A DNA stretch of 59,892 bases from the NCBI GenBank assembly GCA_927441425.1, contig CAKMKG010000016.1, positions 1 through 59,892 on the forward strand, in the 5' to 3' direction. Numbering within the stretch: position 1 is the first letter of the stretch; each line of letters opens with the position of its first letter. This DNA is from an uncultured Bacillota bacterium. Lineage in GTDB: Bacteria; Bacillota; Clostridia; Peptostreptococcales; Anaerovoracaceae. The notes below the pieces were generated by a model that saw only the letters and a program-made list of their open reading frames with translations, was not told the origin of the DNA and did no database searches. This document shows positions 55,323 through 59,892 of the stretch, piece after piece. The position numbers and the translations under genes are program-made.

Positions 55323-56177
55323 ATGAATGACAAAAAACTGCATATTGACCCCGCGGCGCTGTTTCTCATGCTGGGATTGATAGGGCTGGTACTATTTTAC
55401 ATATGGCCGTTTACCCTGTCCCTTTGGTACTCCCTTCTGGATAAACCGGTTAAGGGCTCCTTCGTGGGATTGAATAATTTCATCGAGTTATTCCATAACA
55501 AGTCGTACCTTATGGGACTAAAAAATACCTTGCTCTTTATTGGCGTCAGTGTGCCGCTGGGTATGATCCTGTCACTGCTCGTAGCGCTGCTGATCCATCG
55601 TGTGAAAAGGCACAAGAAGCTGTTTACGCTGGTCTTTCTGATTCCGCTGGTGATTCCCTCAGGATCGATGGTTTTCTTCTGGAAAGCTTTATTTCTTAAT
55701 GAAGGATATGTAAATGCTCTTCTGAATTTCATCGGTCTTAATGGGGTCAATTGGCTTGAGACCTCAGCGGCGCTCTATATCATCTTATTGATATTTCTTT
55801 GGAAAAATCTCGGTTACAACATGGTCTTATTCATGGCGGGGATCCACAATATTCCGAAAGAGTATTATGAAGCCGCTGCTGTGGACGGAGCCAATGCATT
55901 CCAGACGTTTTTCCGGATCACGCTGCATTGTCTGACACCGATGACCGTCCTGGTGGTGATCATGTCAATCATCAATTCCTTCAAGGTATTCAAAGAGATC
56001 TATCTCATCACGGGGAGCTATCCCCATGAGAGCATCTACATGCTGCAGCATTTTATGAACAACATGTTCTATTCTCTGAATTATCAAAAGCTGACCACAG
56101 CGACCTGTATTCTGGTATTGATCATAACTCTGATGGTCCAGTTTTTGTTCCGGTTTGAAAGGAGGGCTGTGGAATGA
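55323..56177 (+). CDS. ABC transporter permease, MalF/UgpA type
   Basis: 284 residues, six membrane segments. The EAA loop that docks the ATPase appears as EYYEAAAVDGANAFQTFFRITLP-like (here ...ITLHCLTP) near residue 180. Binding-protein-dependent sugar permease family. ATGA overlap with the second permease. Confidence 0.92.
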   Translation: MNDKKLHIDPAALFLMLGLIGLVLFYIWPFTLSLWYSLLDKPVKGSFVGLNNFIELFHNKSYLMGLKNTLLFIGVSVPLGMILSLLVALLIHRVKRHKKLFTLVFLIPLVIPSGSMVFFWKALFLNEGYVNALLNFIGLNGVNWLETSAALYIILLIFLWKNLGYNMVLFMAGIHNIPKEYYEAAAVDGANAFQTFFRITLHCLTPMTVLVVIMSIINSFKVFKEIYLITGSYPHESIYMLQHFMNNMFYSLNYQKLTTATCILVLIITLMVQFLFRFERRAVE

Positions 56178-57043
56178 GCCGTAGATATGCAGACAGTTGG
56201 ATCATGGTCTCCTTGATTTTCCTCGGAGTGCTGTTTATGCTGCCTCTTGTAGTAACCCTGACCAATTCATTGATGCCTGCAAACGATATCCTATCCCATT
56301 ACACGACACGGCTTTCCGTTTTTGATATCGTCAACGGCGTGAAGGAGAGATATATACAGATTCCGCTGATCCCAAGTCAGATTTCTCTTTCTCAATATGC
56401 AGATGTTCTGGTCAATCAGCCTTCATTTTTGATCCTATTGACCAATTCATTGAAAATCACAGTACCGGTTGTCCTGGGAAACGTTATTGTCTCCATGCTC
56501 GCAGCCTATGGCTTTTCGATATGGAAGTGGAAGCATAAAGAGAAGATATTTTTTATTTATATTGTGGTGATGCTTATGCCACTGCAGGCCGTTCTGGTAC
56601 CAAATTATATTGTGGCGGATCAATTGGGTCTGACCACAAGCTATCTGGCAATCATTCTGCCTGGGATTTTCTCTCCCTTCGGTACGTTCCTGCTTCGGCA
56701 GAATATGAAAAGCCTTCCGAAGGAATATTTCGAGGCGGCGCAGGTGGACGGGGCGAATTCCCTCTATATGTTTCTGCATATCGCACTGCCGCAAATGAAG
56801 TCAGGGATTGCCGCACTGGCGATGCTGGTATTCATAGAATACTGGAATATTGTGGAGCAGGTGATTATATTTATCAAAGAGTATTACAGAGAGCCTCTTT
56901 CCGTGTTCCTATCGCATATCCCGTCAGAGAATATCAGCATGATTTTTGCCGCCTCGGTCGTTTATATGCTCCTTCCGCTCTGGTTCCTCATGCTTGGACA
57001 GAAGGATCTGGAAAAGGGAATCGAACTATCGGGGATCAAATAA
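56174..57043 (+). CDS. ABC transporter permease, MalG/UgpE type
   Basis: 289 residues, six membrane segments. EAA loop EYFEAAQVDGANSLYMFLHI near residue 180. Forms the heterodimeric channel with the preceding permease. No ATPase gene follows in the window, as is common for family-1 importers that share one MsmK-type ATPase. Confidence 0.92.
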   Translation: MSRRYADSWIMVSLIFLGVLFMLPLVVTLTNSLMPANDILSHYTTRLSVFDIVNGVKERYIQIPLIPSQISLSQYADVLVNQPSFLILLTNSLKITVPVVLGNVIVSMLAAYGFSIWKWKHKEKIFFIYIVVMLMPLQAVLVPNYIVADQLGLTTSYLAIILPGIFSPFGTFLLRQNMKSLPKEYFEAAQVDGANSLYMFLHIALPQMKSGIAALAMLVFIEYWNIVEQVIIFIKEYYREPLSVFLSHIPSENISMIFAASVVYMLLPLWFLMLGQKDLEKGIELSGIK

Positions 57044-57105
57044 GCTACGCATAAGGCCGTCGGTAATTTATTTAATAATTGGGCGAGCCGGTAAAGGAAG
57101 ATCAT

Positions 57106-58218
57106 ATGAACAAGAATGGACTCACGAAAATAACAGAACGAATCAACATTAAAACAATCGGTATTTTGCTTTTCGCAACGCTTATGATTTTAACCTTCTT
57201 CTCAAAAACCATTTATAACCATAACCTTCCGGTGGTGGTGGCAACAACCCCTTTGAACGGTACTCTGGAGAAAACAGAGACAGTCAAAGGAATTGCTGAA
57301 TGGGCGGATACGGTAGAGGTGTATGCGGATACGGGAGGGTACGTTGAAGAGATATTTGCAGAGGAGGGCGATGCGGTTAAAAAGGGACAGGCTTTGGCCA
57401 GGTTGTCTCTGACGGACGAGAAGCGTTCCGCAAACAGAGAGAAAGAATTTGAACTGGAGCAACTGGAAGCGGATATCAGGAACGCTGAGGAGGACTGCAG
57501 CAAGCTGAAAACACTTTATCAAGAAGGCGCGATTGCGGAAAAAGAATATAGAGAGAAAGAACGGAATCTCCAGTCTCTATATACGAAAAGGGAAAAACTT
57601 CGTCTGAATTATCAGGACACATTGGATTCCAGTTCTCTGATGATCTATGCCCCTGAAGATTCAATTCTTTCAGAGATTTCCATAGATAAGGGACAGAAGG
57701 TGGGTGATGGTGAACTCATTGCGGTTTGTGGGCTATCACTGCAATATGAAATTAATTGTAGCGTTTCTCTGGACAATAATTTCGTTATGGAAGGGGATTT
57801 TTGCGCGCTTGAGAATACTTCTCATTCTCTGGACGGAATCGTTACAGAGGTAACGCCCGGAGAAGAGGGCAAAATGGTATCAGTCCTGATCCAGTCGGAG
57901 GATGTCAAAGCCGGTGAGACCTTTGATGTGAAATTCGAGAAGGAAAGTTCCGAATCCTTTATCCTTGTGCCGAACGGAGCCTTAAACATGGATAGCGATG
58001 GTTACTTTCTGTATCAGGTAAAACAAAGGAAGGGTATGCTGGGGAAAGAGTTTTTTGTGGAAAAGATGAACGTTTATATCGGAGATAATGATGCCAAGAA
58101 TACGGTCATTTCCGACGGGATTACATTTTTTGAGCCCATCGTTCTGATCAGCGACAAGGAAATAAAAGAAGGAGATATCGTAATTCTTGATAATGAAGGT
58201 GATTTCTTTGCGGAGTAA
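57106..58218 (+). CDS. HlyD/MacA-like periplasmic adaptor subunit
   Basis: 370 residues from the ATG at 57106 (AAGGAAG upstream). One N-terminal membrane helix (~17-36), then a split lipoyl/barrel-sandwich domain (VEVYADTGGYVEEIFAEEGDAVKKG... about 70-105) with a helical hairpin (~110-175) and a beta-barrel (~190-270). In Gram-positive bacteria such adaptors pair with MacB-type ABC exporters, and the next gene encodes a MacB-like permease. It is unusual next to a sugar-type importer. Confidence 0.87.
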   Translation: MNKNGLTKITERINIKTIGILLFATLMILTFFSKTIYNHNLPVVVATTPLNGTLEKTETVKGIAEWADTVEVYADTGGYVEEIFAEEGDAVKKGQALARLSLTDEKRSANREKEFELEQLEADIRNAEEDCSKLKTLYQEGAIAEKEYREKERNLQSLYTKREKLRLNYQDTLDSSSLMIYAPEDSILSEISIDKGQKVGDGELIAVCGLSLQYEINCSVSLDNNFVMEGDFCALENTSHSLDGIVTEVTPGEEGKMVSVLIQSEDVKAGETFDVKFEKESSESFILVPNGALNMDSDGYFLYQVKQRKGMLGKEFFVEKMNVYIGDNDAKNTVISDGITFFEPIVLISDKEIKEGDIVILDNEGDFFAE

Positions 58219-59299
58219 AACGAGGATCCTATTGTGGATATTGGCGGCGGCTTTTCTGGTCGGACTTCTGGTGGAAGCGCTGTCCGTTAGAATGCTTGAT
58301 CGTGAGGATATTTTACTGATCACACCGATTTCGTCGAATTCATCAAGCATCAATGCGGAACGATTGGAAGAAATCAACGGGGATCATTTTCTCCTGTCCT
58401 ATGAAATTCTTACCAGGGAAAACCTGAGGGCTTTGAATGCAAACTCTGAGGTTACACTGAGAAAAACCAATTATGTCTATCATCATATGATGGGTTTTAA
58501 AATGCTTACAGGTTCGTTTTTTACCGAAGAAGACCAAAAAAGGAAACAGAAGGCTGCTGTCTTGAATGAAGCGGCTGCATATGCCATGTTCGGAAGCATT
58601 GATGTGTGCGGCCGGAAGGTTATTCTAGATCAGGGGGAATACATCGTTGTGGGGGTGATAGACGACAGGAAGGATGCGGAGGGAAGAGACAGTGAACAAG
58701 ATCAGGTTTACAATGTTTACATCCCTGCTTCCGTATCGGATCAAGCCCCATATTCTTTTGCCGTTCAATTAAACAATACCATGACCGTAGCGCAGGTGAA
58801 AAACGAATGCAAGGAGTTGACTGTGCCTGAAAGCGGTTATCAATATATCCATTTTGGTAACTTGGCAGGCCTCGTTTATGGAATGTTGTTTATTGCACTC
58901 AAGACTGCACTCATCGGTTATCTGTTAAGTTTTTTCAGGAAAAGTCATGATGAATTTAAAGCGTATACAGGCCAAATCAGAAGCCTACATGAACGTTTCT
59001 ATTATAAAGAGATATTTCACCGTGATCCAAATGCGATAATGAAAGCGACAGTCTCGGGGGCAGCCATGACATTGACCATCCTGCTGATTCTGAGTATTAC
59101 ATTTAGCTTTATCGAGTACTACCTGCTTTGGGAGGAGTCCGCATCGGCTTTGAAAAGTGCTGATTTCTCGGCATTTGGAGAAATTGCTTCTGCATTGCAG
59201 AGGGCTGTTTATCTATCTGCTTTTTTACTGACCGGATTTATTCTTGATATCGTCTTGCTCCTGTCACAATCCCGCCGGAAGATACATACTCTAATATGA
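58187..59299 (+). CDS. MacB/FtsX-like ABC permease
   Basis: 370 residues if the TTG at 58187 is used; ATG 58193 and GTG 58199 are alternatives and none has an ideal ribosome site. Membrane helix ~12-30, a large extracytoplasmic MacB-periplasmic-core-like domain (~31-220; LTGSFFTEEDQ... AVLNEAAAYAMFGS... GEYIVVGVIDD), then about three C-terminal helices (LAGLVYGMLFIALKTALIGYLL onward). The conserved FtsX tail is poorly matched. It overlaps the adaptor gene by 32 bases. No ATPase is seen. Confidence 0.75.
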   Translation: MIMKVISLRSKTRILLWILAAAFLVGLLVEALSVRMLDREDILLITPISSNSSSINAERLEEINGDHFLLSYEILTRENLRALNANSEVTLRKTNYVYHHMMGFKMLTGSFFTEEDQKRKQKAAVLNEAAAYAMFGSIDVCGRKVILDQGEYIVVGVIDDRKDAEGRDSEQDQVYNVYIPASVSDQAPYSFAVQLNNTMTVAQVKNECKELTVPESGYQYIHFGNLAGLVYGMLFIALKTALIGYLLSFFRKSHDEFKAYTGQIRSLHERFYYKEIFHRDPNAIMKATVSGAAMTLTILLILSITFSFIEYYLLWEESASALKSADFSAFGEIASALQRAVYLSAFLLTGFILDIVLLLSQSRRKIHTLI

Positions 59300-59345
59300 A
59301 GGAAATATCGCTGAAATAGAAAAGCGCTAAGACGGAATAAAAAAG
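59300..59345 (+). repeat. Short dispersed repeat, copy B
   Basis: AGGAAATATCGCTGAAA ... GACGGAATAA, counterpart of 53487-53526. The pair brackets the ABC gene set. Confidence 0.45.
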
Positions 59346-59373
59346 ATGATCGACAAAGAGAAGGAGGAGTAAG

Positions 59374-59892
59374 ATGGAGGGTATTGTGACAGACGAGAAG
59401 GGTACAAAGGTAAAAGCAGCTATCGTGGTACTGTTAAAAGTAAAGGAACCGGAGGATATTTCTGACGCCGAGACTGCTACATATATCGAAACCGACGAGG
59501 AAGGGCGATTTATGATTCAAGATCTCAATCCAGATGATAAATATTTCATCGAAATCCATGTAGAACGTTCAGAAGCCGGAATACAGGACAAAGGGATCGA
59601 AGAAAAAGAAGTCTCGGAACCGGAACACTTGGAACTGAAACCGGATGAGCCGGAAGAGTTATGGCAGGAAGAGCTGGATGCGGATGAACCGGAAGAGTTA
59701 TGGCAGAAAGAGCATGACCCTGATGATGAAATAGGAGATCCAATTGAAGAAAACAAGATTATTGACAGCCTTATGAGGCATCGCCAGATGCCTGAAGCAA
59801 CAATCAGTAATCCATCTGTTAACAATCTATATTTCATCACTGATGTTGAGCTGAAAGATAAATTATATCTTTATAGAAATAATTTCTGGTAG
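59374..59892 (+). CDS. Small acidic protein with carboxypeptidase-regulatory-like (Ig) domain
   Basis: 172 residues, complete: the TAG is the last codon of the window. AAGGAGGAG lies upstream. The N-terminal ~65 residues fit a transthyretin/CarboxypepD_reg-like beta-sandwich (GIVTDEKGTKVKAAIVVLLK... YIETDEEGRFMIQDLNPDDKYFIEIH). An acidic middle has a 13-residue tandem repeat. No signal peptide is seen. Function is unknown; it may continue the ABC operon. Confidence 0.75.
   Translation: MEGIVTDEKGTKVKAAIVVLLKVKEPEDISDAETATYIETDEEGRFMIQDLNPDDKYFIEIHVERSEAGIQDKGIEEKEVSEPEHLELKPDEPEELWQEELDADEPEELWQKEHDPDDEIGDPIEENKIIDSLMRHRQMPEATISNPSVNNLYFITDVELKDKLYLYRNNFW
59644..59721 (+). repeat. 39-bp tandem duplication within the last gene
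   Basis: Two units, 59644-59682 and 59683-59721, encode DEPEELWQEELDA and DEPEELWQKEHDP. The sequences differ at a few positions, so this is a fairly recent in-frame duplication. Confidence 0.8.

Noticed and set aside
1..59892. tRNA, rRNA and CRISPR features
   Set aside because: Reading intergenic regions on both strands showed no cloverleaf-like segment, rRNA block or regularly spaced repeat-spacer array.

Overview
The window is a chromosomal stretch from an anaerobic, endospore-forming member of the Clostridia. The evidence is spoIVA, a PdaB-type spore-cortex deacetylase gene, an NAD-linked [FeFe]-hydrogenase, a sodium-pump decarboxylase subunit, an agr peptide quorum-sensing locus and many HD-GYP proteins. 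The family within Clostridia cannot be fixed from the sequence alone. No rRNA, tRNA or CRISPR array was seen.

Layout. (1) 1-8871: a tightly overlapping plus-strand operon larB'-larC-valS-folC-dgk-coaB-coaC-larE, mixing nickel-pincer cofactor genes with housekeeping genes. (2) 9137-10464, minus strand: oadB with a 48-residue oadG-like partner. (3) 10759-17747: a PdaB-like deacetylase gene cut in two by a 6.2-kb element. The element carries a large serine recombinase, a 51-residue coupled ORF and a complete hydCBA hydrogenase operon. Joining the gene halves at a shared GA dinucleotide restores a 256-residue reading frame, and the element ends rebuild a near-palindromic attP centred on the same GA. 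(4) 17991-33370: an HD protein, an ABM protein, patB<>cysK, a double-OB SSB-like protein, then plsX-rnc-smc-ftsY-der-plsY-gpsA, and ilvA. (5) 33589-43065: miaB, then a single-module NRPS (C-A-PCP-reductase) whose adenylation code reads as serine, followed by a 7TM histidine kinase and an HD-GYP response regulator. (6) 43291-51146: spoIVA, a 59-residue membrane peptide, an agr-like system (agrA-agrC, then agrD-agrB-HD-GYP), and a soluble histidine kinase. (7) 51352-59892: an OmpR/HK two-component pair and an ABC gene set (solute-binding lipoprotein, two permeases, HlyD-type adaptor, MacB-like permease, acidic Ig-like protein). The pair and the ABC set share an 18-bp promoter repeat that belongs to an 11-bp periodic series.

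How the genes work together. The hydrogenase island probably gives the host NAD(H)-linked H2 metabolism at the cost of an interrupted spore-cortex gene, and the break looks exactly reversible by the element's own recombinase. The NRPS with its sensor kinase and HD-GYP regulator, and the agr locus with its own HD-GYP, are two separate arrangements that could couple a secreted signal to c-di-GMP turnover. Two long hairpins with a conserved core and covarying stems (8881-9033 and 31978-32074) each lie between convergent genes and probably act as bidirectional terminators. Several small genes (48, 51, 59 and 47 codons) were found by reading the intergenic sequence directly.
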